This document shows positions 49,132-58,842 of a stretch of 64,000 bases of DNA, piece after piece. The notes below the pieces were generated by a model. That model ran no database searches, was not told the DNA's origin, and saw only the letters and a list, made by a program, of their open reading frames with translations. Source of the stretch: Rhodopseudomonas sp. P2A-2r (GTDB lineage: Bacteria > Pseudomonadota > Alphaproteobacteria > Rhizobiales > Xanthobacteraceae); assembly GCF_026015985.1 (NCBI RefSeq), contig NZ_CP110389.1, positions 6,294,001 to 6,358,000 on the forward strand. The letters are read 5' to 3'. Position 1 is the first letter of the stretch. Each line of letters opens with the position of its first letter. The position numbers were made by a program, and so were the translations under genes.

Positions 49132-50372
49132 ATGCCCAGCCTCACCGACGGAGCCGTTCGCCAAGCTATCAAGCGCGTGGAGAAATCCGGGAAGCAGGAA
49201 AGTCTTGCGGATGGCGAAGGTCGCGGGACCGGTCGACTCGTGCTTGTGCTGAAGGCAATGCCCAAGCGCGTCACGGCCGAGTGGATGGCCCAGCAATGGC
49301 GCGACGGGAAACGCACGAAGGCGAAACTCGGCAACTATCCGTCGATGTCGCTCGCGCAAGCCCGTGAGGTCTTTAAGCGCGACTATGCTGATCTGATCCA
49401 GAAAGGTCGTAGCATCAAGATTGCTACGGATACGCGTCCAGGCACCGTCGCCGATCTGTTCGAAGCCTACGTGCAGTATTTGAAAGATAACGGCAAACCT
49501 TCGTGGATTGATGTTGAGAAAGGCTTGAACAAAGTCGCCGACACGCTTGGGCGCAACCGCCTTGCCCGCGGGATAGAGCCTGACGAGGTCGCGGAGGTCA
49601 TTCGCCCCATCTGCGACCGAGGCGCTCGTGTCATGGCGGACCATGTCCGCAGTTACATCCGCTCAGCCTATGGTTGGGGCATGAAGTCCGAACACGATTA
49701 TCGGAACGCCTCCCTCGCCGCTTTCAACTCGTCTATAATCCCGCAGCAGGCATCCCTACCGAACCGAAGAATATCGGAACGCGCTGGCTGGATGAGGACG
49801 AATTCGTCCAGCTATATCGCTGGCTCGAATGTCCGGATACTCCGGTGCATCCGCCTTATACCCGCGCCGTCCGCCTTCTGATGCTGACGGGACAGCGCGT
49901 CGAGGAGATTGCTCGCCTTCATGTCGATCAATGGGATGCGGATGAACGCATCATCGACTGGTCGAAAACAAAGAATAGCACGCCGCATGCCATTCCCGTC
50001 CCCATGTTAGCAGCCGAGCTGATCGATTCGATCAAGCCCAACGCCCATGGCTGGTTCTTTCCATCGGCGATGGATCCCACCAAGCCCGTCAGCCACAATA
50101 CACTTTACAGCTTCATCTGGCGGCAACCTGACCGCGGTGTGATCCCGGTTGTTGCCAACAGGGATTTGCGCCGCACCTGGAAAACGCTCGCCGGCAAGGC
50201 TGGTCTTTCGAAGGAAATCAGGGATCGGCTGCAAAATCACGCACTGCATGATGTCAGCTCCAAGAACTACGACCGCTGGAACTACATGCCGGAGAAGCGT
50301 ACTGGCATGAAGAAATGGGACAAGTTCGTCACCGGCCTGCTCAACAGGGAGCAAAACCGTAGAGCAGCTTGA
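49132..50372 (+). pseudogene. int: P4-type tyrosine integrase, frameshifted
   Basis: The N-terminal arm domain resembles P4-type integrases ([37 protein letters not shown]). A SAM-like core follows ([20 protein letters not shown]). At the CCC 49712-49714 one more C changes RNASLAAFN to [20 protein letters not shown] and the frame continues to 50372. The catalytic domain has TGQRVEEIARLH (Arg I), RDLRRTWKTLAG (box II, first His replaced by Arg) and HALHDVSSKNYDRWNY (His and nucleophile Tyr). It presumably integrated the element into radC. Confidence 0.87.
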
Positions 50373-50422
50373 CGGTCAATTCTACGCAACAGCAGGTTGT
50401 GATTTTCTCGAGAACCAAGCAG

Positions 50423-50698
50423 ATGTTTCAGACCTTAGCTACTTGGCTTGAAAAGAGACGCACCATTCGGCGGCGGTACCAAGCCGATGCGCGCATACTG
50501 CTTGTCGACGATGAGCCCGGCACCTACTACGCGGCGCAACGTCTAGCGGCTCGCAGTCGAAGCGCAGGTAACATGGCCGAATTCTGGCATTGGGCGAAGG
50601 TGGCGTCTGAGGTGGCACGTTTATCACCTCACACAGAAATGGATCTGCACGTCGTCCAAACCATAGCGGATGAAGAGCAATCTCGTGTCCGACGCTGA
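50423..50698 (+). CDS. Small hypothetical protein, helical
   Basis: The 91-residue protein starts at ATG 50423; a TTG at 50369 in frame is less likely. It is basic at the start (WLEKRRTIRRRYQADARILL) and helical after (YYAAQRLAARSRSAG, EFWHWAKVASEVAR, MDLHVVQTIADEE). It resembles small proteins found in alphaproteobacterial islands, but no function is known to me. It lies 50 bp behind the integrase. Confidence 0.5.
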   Translation: MFQTLATWLEKRRTIRRRYQADARILLVDDEPGTYYAAQRLAARSRSAGNMAEFWHWAKVASEVARLSPHTEMDLHVVQTIADEEQSRVRR

Positions 50699-51109
50699 GT
50701 GCACATCTGCACATGGCTGTCGGAACCTGATGACGGATCTATTTCAGAAGCCTGATGACGCGAGCGAGCGCAAGAACGCAACACATTAGCTACCAAGCCT
50801 TTACAGTAATCTGGATTCAGTCTGATCCTCGCTGAGAGCCGCCCCAGGAGCGCGATAGGTTCAAATCGGGGAGGCGCAACCACCGATACCGACATTCGCG
50901 ATGGTGGCCGTCTGAAGCGGACAGTCCCTACGTCCCGAACGCAGTTAACTTCCTCTAAGCTGTTTATTTCTCTCGTTGCGACAAGTGTTTCCGTCTCGTT
51001 TTGTTCACGGTCGTTTCACCCAATTCGTTGCGATTTCGTTGCGGCATTTCTTAACGCGAACGGCGACCGCTCAGACGTTACTATGTGGGGGATTTGAGCG
51101 CGCTTGCTG
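50699..51109. other. Low-information stretch of the island
   Basis: About 410 bp, AT-richer than the chromosome. No frame shows convincing protein sequence or codon bias. A tRNA-like GGTTCAAATC at 50859-50868 lacks matching stems. It may be decayed element DNA between the small ORF and the recombinase remnant. Confidence 0.5.
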
Positions 51110-51400
51110 GGACTCGCCTAAGGTCCAACCGGCCGCGCAAACCGCGATGGGTCTTAGCAGCGAGGTCCTTCCGGAACAGGGCATTCATCGTTCCTTTGAG
51201 GCCGACATGAAGCTCAGAGATTTCGCCTTCAGCCAGAGTGACGATCTGCACGCCGGCGAAACGCAGATGCTTGAACAGTGTCGCCACATCGCCTGATCGC
51301 GAGAGACGCGATCCAATGCCTCGGCAAGCACAATGTCGAACCCCGCGGGCGACAATTTTCCGATGTCACGGTTGCCCTGAATAGCCGGGCGCTGAACCAT
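51110..51400 (-). pseudogene. Serine recombinase remnant
   Basis: On the minus strand, MVQRPAIQG then FDIVLAEALDRVSRDQ, and in the next frame DVATLFKHLRFAGVQIVTLA, EGEISELHVGLKGTMNALF and KDLAAKTHRGLRGR, are the middle of the catalytic domain of a large serine recombinase. The frame slips near 51290-51300 (one G short). The N-terminal catalytic Ser region and the whole DNA-binding part are gone. It is a dead fragment of an older mobile element inside the island. Confidence 0.75.
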
Positions 51401-51585
51401 CCCAGGAATCGGGTAAATGTCCGTTGCCGGGGAAGACCCTGAAGGAATCTGCTCCGTTTGAGTATTTCGCTGCCCCGCGGCCGTGCGGGCGCACATGTCG
51501 ATTTCGGGATCGCGGGGCAACACCGACACTCCCGCACGCTCCCAATCTCCAAAGAGATGCCGACTGAGGTGGCTCGGGTTCTTTG

Positions 51586-52806
51586 TTAACGAAGCGCTGC
51601 GGTTTCGTTCTCCGTCGCCGCGAGGCGTCGGCCGAGCATCCAGGTCGCGGTGGCGAGAAGACCGCAGGCGAAGATGACGCCGGTCATCGGATAGGCGGTG
51701 CCGTTCTGGAGGGCGGCGACGACACTGCTCGCAGCGAAGGCCAAGCCGAATTGCAGCACGCCGATCAGGGCGGAGCCGCTGCCTGACTCCACGCCGGCCT
51801 CGGTCATGGCGACAGCGGCGGAATTCGATCCGATGACGGCGACCGAGGCCATGGTAACCCAGAGGGCGGCGACCAACCAGAACAGGTGGCCCGTCGCGGC
51901 GACGGAGAGCAGCACGAGGCCCGAGACGAGATTGAACGCCAGGGACCAGGACAGCAGCGTCCGCGTGTTCCACCATTCGAGCATCATGCGATTGGCCTGG
52001 GCCGCGACGATCAATCCGAAAGAGATGGCGCCGAAGAGATAGCCGAAGGTCTGTTCGCTCACACCGTATTTTTGGATGAAGACGAAGGAGGAGCCGCCGA
52101 TGAAGGCAAACAGGCTCGCCTGCGCCAGGCCGCCAACGAGGGTCGGCACCAGGAACGCCGGGCAGCGGAGAAGTCGCCAGTAGTCGCTGAAGGCGCTGCC
52201 CAGGCCCGAGGTCTTACGCTTCTCCTTCGGTAGCGTTTCAGGCAGGAAGACGATCGTCAACGCGCCGCAGGCCAGCCCGAACAGCAGGATGAGGACGAAG
52301 AGGAAGCGCCAGTTCGCCACGGCGAGGATCAGGCCGCCGATCGTCGGGGCGACGATGGGGCCGACGGTCATGACGATCATCAGCAACGACAGGGCCTTGG
52401 CACTGTCGCGTTCCTCGAAAAGATCATTGACGATCGCACGCCCCACGATCATGCCGGCACATCCGCCGACGGCTTGGAGAAAGCGGGCCACCGTGAAGAC
52501 GTGAATATCGGAGGTGCCGAGGCAGACGATCGTCATCGCGACATAGAGGCCGATGCCGACGAGCAGTGGCAGACGCCGCCCCCATCGGTCAATGAGCGGG
52601 CCGTAGAAGGCCTGGCCGACGGCGAGCCCGAGGAAGAAGACCGAGAGCGTGTTCTGAATGCTGTCGTCACCAACGCCGAAGGAGACGGCGAGCAGGTGGA
52701 ATCCGGGCAGATAGAGGTCCGTCGCCATCGGCGCGAAGGCCGAGAGCATGCCGAGCACGATGAGGATGACGGTCGACGAGGCGGGGTGAGTGGGTTTGTG
52801 TGTCAT
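51586..52806 (-). CDS. Bcr/CflA-type MFS drug exporter
   Basis: The 406-residue protein has 12 TM helices. MATDLYLPGFHLLAVSFGV and VGQAFYGPLIDRWGRRLPLL (motif A) with RFLQAVGGCAGMIVGRAIV (motif C-like) match the DHA1 Bcr/CflA group. It is likely a proton-driven exporter of drugs such as bicyclomycin or chloramphenicol, or of peptides. It follows the recombinase remnant on the same strand and is part of the island. Specificity cannot be inferred. Confidence 0.9.
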   Translation of the reverse strand: MTHKPTHPASSTVILIVLGMLSAFAPMATDLYLPGFHLLAVSFGVGDDSIQNTLSVFFLGLAVGQAFYGPLIDRWGRRLPLLVGIGLYVAMTIVCLGTSDIHVFTVARFLQAVGGCAGMIVGRAIVNDLFEERDSAKALSLLMIVMTVGPIVAPTIGGLILAVANWRFLFVLILLFGLACGALTIVFLPETLPKEKRKTSGLGSAFSDYWRLLRCPAFLVPTLVGGLAQASLFAFIGGSSFVFIQKYGVSEQTFGYLFGAISFGLIVAAQANRMMLEWWNTRTLLSWSLAFNLVSGLVLLSVAATGHLFWLVAALWVTMASVAVIGSNSAAVAMTEAGVESGSGSALIGVLQFGLAFAASSVVAALQNGTAYPMTGVIFACGLLATATWMLGRRLAATENETAALR

Positions 52807-53013
52807 TCTAGAGAAATCAAAGACCTATGGGCAAGACGTTCAAGGATTTCAAGTGGCCGGCGGGCGACGAACGACGATGATGAGCGCTATGTCTACGCTA
52901 TAGCCCTCTAATGCTGCACACGATGAACCTATCGATCCAACAGCCAAGCTGCTCCCAAATTCCACAAGGCTGCGCATCTCGCGCCGCAGTTGCGATACGC
53001 TTGGCGTCCTCTG

Positions 53014-54057
53014 TTACTGCGACAGGAACTTGAAAGGTTCGGTCGCGACGAACTTGTCCGATACTTCGCCCGCATAGATTGGACGGCCGGTGAGATCGAG
53101 GCGGCTGGGCTTCGAACCAGCCGAGAGCTTAAGTTTATCGAGATCAACCCAGAAGATCGACGGATTATAGGAAGATTCAAAGTAGTATCGCTTGGTGCTG
53201 ATATCGGAGACCGACCGCCAGATGGTGCCGGCAATATTTGGTTTCCCTGCTTCGGTGAGGCCGAGCGGCACCGAGATGCTACGGATCAGTGAGAAGGATG
53301 TGGCAATTGCCAGGCGATTGTCTTTCTCCTTAGGCGCGGCGTTGAGAGCCCAGCTTGTCCGCACAAAGCGATCAGAGGAATTGATTGTTCCCGGCAGGAA
53401 AGACAGGCCGTCGATATTCTTCCAATAGGTCGCGATCGCCAATTGCTGATCGAAGGTCGGCGAGTTCGTCATCACCGTGTATTTCGGGCTATGGTGAATA
53501 ACGAGCTTGCCATTCAGATATTCGAAGATCGCGCTATCGCCCGTGGCATCCGCCAGAGAGAGATGTCCACCCGCCGCACTGCCATCGGGAAGCGCCGGTG
53601 CGACAACGGCAAAGGGTTCCTTGGAGAGCGCCTCCACGGCGTCGGCTACGGTTGCGAAGTTATCTAGCACATATTGCGTCCAAGCGCCGACCGACATGAG
53701 CGGCTTGCCCGCAGTCTTGGCATCCCCGTAATCCGTCTCGACAAGATAGAGTGTGTTGGCAACGAGGCCGGCGGAATTCATGCCTTCGACAGTGGCGACA
53801 TTATAGAAAGATGCGATCACAGAACCATATTTCGACGTCCAGCTCATGGAACCCTGCCCCAGGCCGCCATCACGCTTCATGCCCTGGGGAAAAGCCCACA
53901 GGTCGGTTTTGGGGTCTTCCATCCAATCCATCGAGCGACCGACGACGAAGGTTTTGTTCCCCGTCTCATAGATAAAGCGGGTGCAGGCATTGGCGACAAC
54001 ACTCACGAACGTGATCGCGGCGCAGACGATCGGGCCGATGGCGCGAAGCTTCTTCAT
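53014..54057 (-). CDS. Exported Ntn-type linear amide C-N hydrolase (choloylglycine/penicillin V acylase family), copy 1
   Basis: The 347-residue protein starts at ATG 54057. The signal peptide ends VVANA just before CTRFIYETGN, so cleavage exposes the catalytic N-terminal Cys. Other site residues of the family are visible: Arg and Asp in VGRSMDW, Asn in GMNSAGLVANTLY, Asn in VMTNSPTFDQQ and Arg in IWRSVSD. It may act on bile-like conjugates, penicillin V or N-acyl-homoserine lactones. A homologue sits at 58843-59910. The export signal puts it in the periplasm. Confidence 0.93.
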   Translation of the reverse strand: MKKLRAIGPIVCAAITFVSVVANACTRFIYETGNKTFVVGRSMDWMEDPKTDLWAFPQGMKRDGGLGQGSMSWTSKYGSVIASFYNVATVEGMNSAGLVANTLYLVETDYGDAKTAGKPLMSVGAWTQYVLDNFATVADAVEALSKEPFAVVAPALPDGSAAGGHLSLADATGDSAIFEYLNGKLVIHHSPKYTVMTNSPTFDQQLAIATYWKNIDGLSFLPGTINSSDRFVRTSWALNAAPKEKDNRLAIATSFSLIRSISVPLGLTEAGKPNIAGTIWRSVSDISTKRYYFESSYNPSIFWVDLDKLKLSAGSKPSRLDLTGRPIYAGEVSDKFVATEPFKFLSQ

Positions 54058-54486
54058 GAGACGGTCCTCTTCCAGGGTATCAGGGCGTGACAAGCCAAGG
54101 GCTTCCAGGGACTCGGTAGTCTCTGTTCAGCATATTTTCTGTCACAAAAGACACTTGCGATTTCGTTAGCATGGAACGGTGCCGCGGCTATCAGGCGAAT
54201 ACAGTAGGAACGGAGCATCCTTACCCAAGTGGTCCGCACACAGAATTTCGACCGAGGGGCCGCGAAACGCGTCTTTTGGCTTCTGGTGTAAATCGGCGCA
54301 GCGTCCCGAAGCCGATCGGTGGGCTAAGCCATTGATCTAAAGAGCGGTGGAGGGGTCGATCTTGGACGCTTTTTCACATTTGGGAATCCTGAATGTACGA
54401 TCCGACTTAGTCCATGTACAGCAGCCTCATACGGCGCGAGGGCTGTGGCGCAGAATAGCGCGCAGATGGGTGGGTTTCCCTTTCGA
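54058..54486. other. Intergenic region, no gene seen
   Basis: About 430 bp between the first amidase and the lipase, both on the minus strand. It should hold the amidase promoter. A half FNR-like TTGATCT occurs near 54333 but lacks its partner. No coding frame is convincing. Confidence 0.5.
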
Positions 54487-55886
54487 TCACTCAAGGTAGG
54501 TGTGGAACCACTTCAACAAATTGTCTGAGCCGCGAAGCGTTGATGCGTCGCCGTAGAGACCCGCGAGAAACGTCGCGCGGTGACTGCCGCCCGCAACCGG
54601 AACCCCGCTCGCAAACCTGCCGCCTGCAGCCAGTGCGCGGAAAACCATCGCAGGATGGATTGCCTCGTCCGCCAGGCCGTAGTGGAAGCGGATCGGTGCG
54701 TCGTAGTTCCAGTAGGAGGCGCGATTGGCTGCCAGGTGCCTAAGGAAGGCGCTGTTGCGATCGTCGGTCGCGTGATCGAAGAACTCCGGAACCAACAGGT
54801 CTGAACCGGCGGGGAACGCCTTGTTTGGGTCGAAGTCGGTCTGATAGTCCTTCCAGTAGTTGAGAGCCATATCCTGGAATTCCGGCCGGACCGCGCTCCG
54901 CAGAAGCCCAGTCAATTTGTACTGAAGCTCATAGCTGCCCAGGGCAACGATCATGCACAGCGATATCCAGTTCGGCAGCGCCGGATAGGACGTCACGCCC
55001 CTAGGCAAGGCGAATGTCTGAAAACCGGCCCAGAAACTCCAGGCTTCGTTGAGGTCATTGAACGGGCTGGCTACGGCGGTCGCCGCGATCGGGCGGGATT
55101 TTGCCCGTAATGCCTGATGCAGCCATTGTGTGTTGAGTGCGCCCTGCGACCAGCCATGCAGGAAAAGCTTGGATGACCTGTGGCCCAACGATCGCATCGC
55201 GTCCTGTCCCGCTGCAAGAATGTCGATGCAGGTGCTGACGCTTACGCCTTTGACCGCGTAGCCTTCGCCGCGGCCGTCGCGGAACGGTCCCTTGCCGACG
55301 TAATCGGCTGCTATGACGGCATAGCCGCGCCCCGCGAATCGCTGAACATCGAAGAGCGTTTCAAGCGAGTCCGCCGCGTCGGTCAATTCATACGCCGGGT
55401 CGGCGAGACGCGTGAGGTTAGAAGGCACTTGATCGAACGACAAGATTGTGCCGTGCTGCCAGGACACGAGAGGCAGTTCGCCCTTGATGCCGGCAGGTAC
55501 AGCCAGTAGACCGCTGATCTTCAGCCTCTCGCCGGTCTCAGGGACCACCGTATGCGTGACGATGCGGTGAAGATCGACATCAAAGCGCGCCCCGTCCTTT
55601 TGCGCGTCAAAGGACGGCAGGACGGTGGGCTTGTTGAACAGGGAAAGGCCTTGGCGACCTGAGCATCCAGCCGCGCGGCGCTCACGCGGCATGAGCGATC
55701 GATGCCGGCCCGCCCCAGCCTGCCTTCGCCCGCGGCCAGCGCCGGCGTCGCGCCAGCGCATAAAGCGGCGGCGGTGGCCCCGGCACCGAGGAGGAGCGCC
55801 CGCCGCGGCAGGTCGAGGCCGCCCTTTGACGCCTGCGATTGCGTCGTCTGCGACGGGCGAGGGACGGCATTCGGGAGGGACGCCAT
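54487..55886 (-). pseudogene. Exported secretory lipase/alpha-beta hydrolase, frameshifted after the leader
   Basis: ATG 55886 starts a leader with twin Arg (LPRRALLLGAGATAAALCAG) cut near PALAAGEG. The frame leaves its reading frame around 55646-55653; one extra base converts VAKAFPCS to VAKGLSLFNKPTVLPSFD and the frame runs to 54487. The core has LVSWQHGTILSFD, GYAVIAADYVGKGPF, the nucleophile elbow FLHGWSQGALNTQW, and GGSHRATF for the His. It resembles the LIP family. It lies between the first amidase and the beta-helix gene on the same strand. Confidence 0.82.
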
Positions 55887-56018
55887 GCTCGATTCCTTCG
55901 GTTCGTTTGGAGGGGAGGTCTTGTCATTGCCGAAGCGGCCCTGACAAGGCGATCATCCGCCCGCAAGCTCTTCTCGACACCCTCTGCTGACTTGCGGCGT
56001 GGCACGGCGTTGCCGCCT

Positions 56019-58241
56019 CTATTTGCTCTCGGATGGCGTCCGGCTGTAGACCGTTTTGGCCGGATAGGTCGAGTTCGTGATCGTCAGCGTACTACCATCG
56101 AGATTATAGATGCTGGCGCCGTCGCGCGCCTTGTTCTTGACGAATGCCGACTTGTTGACGCCGACGACTGTCGCCTCCAATTGCGAGGCCCGGCTGATCT
56201 CATAGATGGCGCCGCCCTGATGGCGCGCGCTATTGGCCGTAAACCGGGCTTGCTCATAGCTCACATGCGAGCCGTAATCCTCGTAGGTTGCGCCGCCATC
56301 CTGCGATGCCTGATTGCCGGTGAACGAGCACTTCTGACATGTGATGACGACGCCCTCGCGGTTGACGTTGGCGCCGCCATAGACGGCCCGATTGCCTTTG
56401 AAGGCGGTTTCGGAGATCGTGAGATTGGCCTTGCCGTAGGCATAAATCGCTCCGCCTTCGAGTGCTTCGTTGTGCTCGAAGCGGCAATTGTGCAGCGTCA
56501 TCTTGAATCCGATCGCGGCCTCGCGCGGCAGAAATTTCTTGCCGGCGTGATAGGCAAGCAACCCGCCGCCCTTGCCGTTGTAAGTCCGGCCGACCGCGCG
56601 ACCGTCACGCAGCGTCAATCCGTCGAGCAGCGCGTCATCGGCGCCATAGAGGACGTGCGCATATCGATAGCCGTCTTTGACGGCCTTCGCGCTCAGAATT
56701 GTCCGCGCGCCAGCGGCGTGACGCTGCTCCAGGGTAGTTTCAGTGCCGGCAAACCCGCCGTATAGCTTCACGCCATCATAGAGAATGAAGGCCGCGATAC
56801 GGCCGTCCTTCTTGGCAGGCCCGTACGTGCCGGCCTTGATCCAAACCGCCGCCTTCGAGGCCGAGGCGAGGTCGATGGCCGCCCGTAAGTCGGTGAACCC
56901 GGTTGCCCAGGAAAGTCCGTCCTGTGCCTTGGCCGGGTTGTTCGGGACGACGTAGATGACCGGCGCGGATACGGCCTTGGCGCTGACCGTCGGCCGGATG
57001 TACTCGTCCTGATATTCGACCGCGCCGCTGTTCCTTACGTAAATCTGGACGAGTTTCTCGACCAAGCCGTTCTTCAGCAGGAGCGCGCCGTCCAAGCCGG
57101 GCTGGTAACCGCGCGCATAAGCCGGCGCGGATTTAAGTGCAACGGGCTCCAACTCTCCCTTGAGGTTGCTGATGGCGATGAATTCGGCCAGCGGCAGCGT
57201 GCTTCCCGCAGGAGCGAGCGAGCCGACCTCCGACACAATGTCCTCATGCCAATTATAGACGTTATCGACAACGCTGCGGATGAGGATCGGATTGCTGTTC
57301 GCACCGGTCCCCTGATAAAGGCCCGGGCCCAACTCGCTGCTGGCCTTGTTGCCCACGATTGTCACGTTGACGAGCAATGGTGCTGAGCCGCCGTCGTTGC
57401 CGATGCCGCCGGCGCTCACGGCCGAGTTGCCTGTGAACAGCGAGTTGAAGACAAGCGGCGACGCGGCAAAGTCGTTGTAAAGGCCGCCGCCTTTGTCGTT
57501 GCTGCGGTTGCCGATGAAGCGGCAGTTGATGAAGCGCGGCATAGCGCCGAGATCGTTGCTTACGCCGCCGCCGCGCAGCTCGGCTACATTGTCGATGAAA
57601 TCGACATTGATGAAGGCGGCCTGGTCCGCGCCCGCCTTGTGCACATTGTAAACGGCGCCGCCCTTCGGCGAGTAGTTGTTCTTGAAGACGACGTTGCGCA
57701 CGATGGGGCTGGTCATGAAGTTTCTCATGCCGCCGCCAACGACCATGTCGTTCTTGAGAATGTCGGCCGGCACGAGATGCATGCGGGGCTTGTCCGTCCC
57801 GTAAGCATCCGAGACCGTGAAGCCATCCAGAATGGCTCGGTCAGCGCCCATAATAATAGTCTTTGTGTTTTTCGTCTTGTCGCCCTTGCCGATATTGCCG
57901 CTGAGTATGGTTACGTTCTTTCGAAAATCCCTTTGCTGCCGCGCCGTTTCGTTGCCTGAAAAGCCCCCATAGACAGCGATGTCCTCCTTGAGGGTAAAAG
58001 ACTTGTTCTGATCGGTCGCATCGGGAAAATACGTGCCGCGCGCCACCCAGATTTCGTCGTTCTTGGAGGCCGCTGATAGTGCATCCTGCAGGGATTGGAA
58101 CGGGGCTTTCCAGGTGCGCCCGTCCCCCGCACTCTTACTTGCCTGATTCACGTACCAAATTTTTCCCGAATCGGCTTGCGAGACGCCCGAAGCCAAGGCG
58201 ACGATTGCAGCCACAAAAAATGCTGTGAAAAGATACTTCAT
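56019..58241 (-). CDS. Exported right-handed beta-helix protein with duplicated halves
   Basis: The 740-residue protein starts at ATG 58241, with signal peptide KYLFTAFFVAAIVALASGV (cut near SQADS). Two modules repeat: IWYVNQASKSAGDGRTWKAP with VYGGFSGNET in the first, and IYVVPNNPAKAQDGLSWATG with LYGGFAGTET in the second. Each module is followed by beta-helix coils with GGG and N..F motifs such as GNRSNDKGGGLYNDF and FEHNEALEGGAIYAYG, as in chlamydial Pmp-type repeats. There is no autotransporter barrel. It may bind or degrade polysaccharide; no catalytic site is identified. Confidence 0.85.
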   Translation of the reverse strand: MKYLFTAFFVAAIVALASGVSQADSGKIWYVNQASKSAGDGRTWKAPFQSLQDALSAASKNDEIWVARGTYFPDATDQNKSFTLKEDIAVYGGFSGNETARQQRDFRKNVTILSGNIGKGDKTKNTKTIIMGADRAILDGFTVSDAYGTDKPRMHLVPADILKNDMVVGGGMRNFMTSPIVRNVVFKNNYSPKGGAVYNVHKAGADQAAFINVDFIDNVAELRGGGVSNDLGAMPRFINCRFIGNRSNDKGGGLYNDFAASPLVFNSLFTGNSAVSAGGIGNDGGSAPLLVNVTIVGNKASSELGPGLYQGTGANSNPILIRSVVDNVYNWHEDIVSEVGSLAPAGSTLPLAEFIAISNLKGELEPVALKSAPAYARGYQPGLDGALLLKNGLVEKLVQIYVRNSGAVEYQDEYIRPTVSAKAVSAPVIYVVPNNPAKAQDGLSWATGFTDLRAAIDLASASKAAVWIKAGTYGPAKKDGRIAAFILYDGVKLYGGFAGTETTLEQRHAAGARTILSAKAVKDGYRYAHVLYGADDALLDGLTLRDGRAVGRTYNGKGGGLLAYHAGKKFLPREAAIGFKMTLHNCRFEHNEALEGGAIYAYGKANLTISETAFKGNRAVYGGANVNREGVVITCQKCSFTGNQASQDGGATYEDYGSHVSYEQARFTANSARHQGGAIYEISRASQLEATVVGVNKSAFVKNKARDGASIYNLDGSTLTITNSTYPAKTVYSRTPSESK

Positions 58242-58390
58242 CTTCGTTCCCAATAGGTGATTGATCCGCGGCGCGTCGGCTGGCTCCGTAGGCGTTCCAG
58301 CGAGCGGCGAAACTATCGAGCAGAGCGCACTTCTATGATGAATCACAGTGCGCAGCTCTGCAAACATGCTCTCGACGTCAATCATTTGTG

Positions 58391-58404
58391 TTGATCTGAG
58401 TCAA
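58391..58404. promoter_or_regulatory. FNR/FixK-like box upstream of beta-helix gene
   Basis: TTGATCTGAGTCAA fits TTGA-N6-TCAA, the FixK2/FNR half-site pattern of bradyrhizobia. It is 150 bp upstream of the beta-helix start codon, on the minus side. If used at -41.5, transcription would start near 58356 with a leader of about 115 bases. The match is seen in the sequence; regulation is inferred. Confidence 0.5.
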
Positions 58405-58743
58405 TGCTGCGCAATACGCCGGTGCTCGTGTTCGCGACCTTCGCTCCGATCTGGCTCTTTCTCACCTCTATGGGTTGGCTTGCCAGCCTGCGTTGCCATC
58501 AGCAACGAACCGTCCGTGCGGCGGTCTTTCTCCGCGGCTCGGCGGACCGTCCTTTATTGCGGCTGGCGTCGAGAATCGACCGATCGATTCCGATAGTCGC
58601 TGAAACCCGGCCGCTTCTGAATCGGCGATTTTCTCCTTTGAATCAGGAGCGTGAGTTTCTGACGGATCGGCAAGAGCCGGAGGCGCCAAGCGCTCTACGA
58701 CCGCAGCCGCAATCGCCAGAGCGGATTGAAGGGCGCCGGGCCT

Positions 58744-58757
58744 CTGATCTAGATCAG
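58744..58757. promoter_or_regulatory. CRP/FNR-like palindrome upstream of second amidase
   Basis: CTGATCTAGATCAG is a perfect 14-bp palindrome with the TGA-N6-TCA core of CRP/FNR sites. Its centre is about 92 bp before ATG 58843, allowing a class II site with a short leader. The outer bases differ from the strict FixK2 consensus. Confidence 0.45.
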
Positions 58758-58842
58758 CGCATAATCCGTTGCTGGGATCAGGGTCTTCTGGAAGCAATTC
58801 CACACGAGATGGTTGTTCCAACAGCTCCAGAAGGTGATGAGA

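Larger units (their letters stand above)
58242..58842. other. Divergent intergenic region with two CRP/FNR-like sites
   Basis: Six hundred bp lie between the start of the beta-helix gene and the second amidase. Frames here look non-coding. Two palindromes at 58391 and 58744 are described separately. Confidence 0.5.

Noticed and set aside
50851..50885. tRNA-like 3' end (GGTTCAAATC followed later by ACCA)
   Set aside because: The five bases on each side of the loop do not pair as a T-stem and no acceptor, D or anticodon arm can be drawn upstream.
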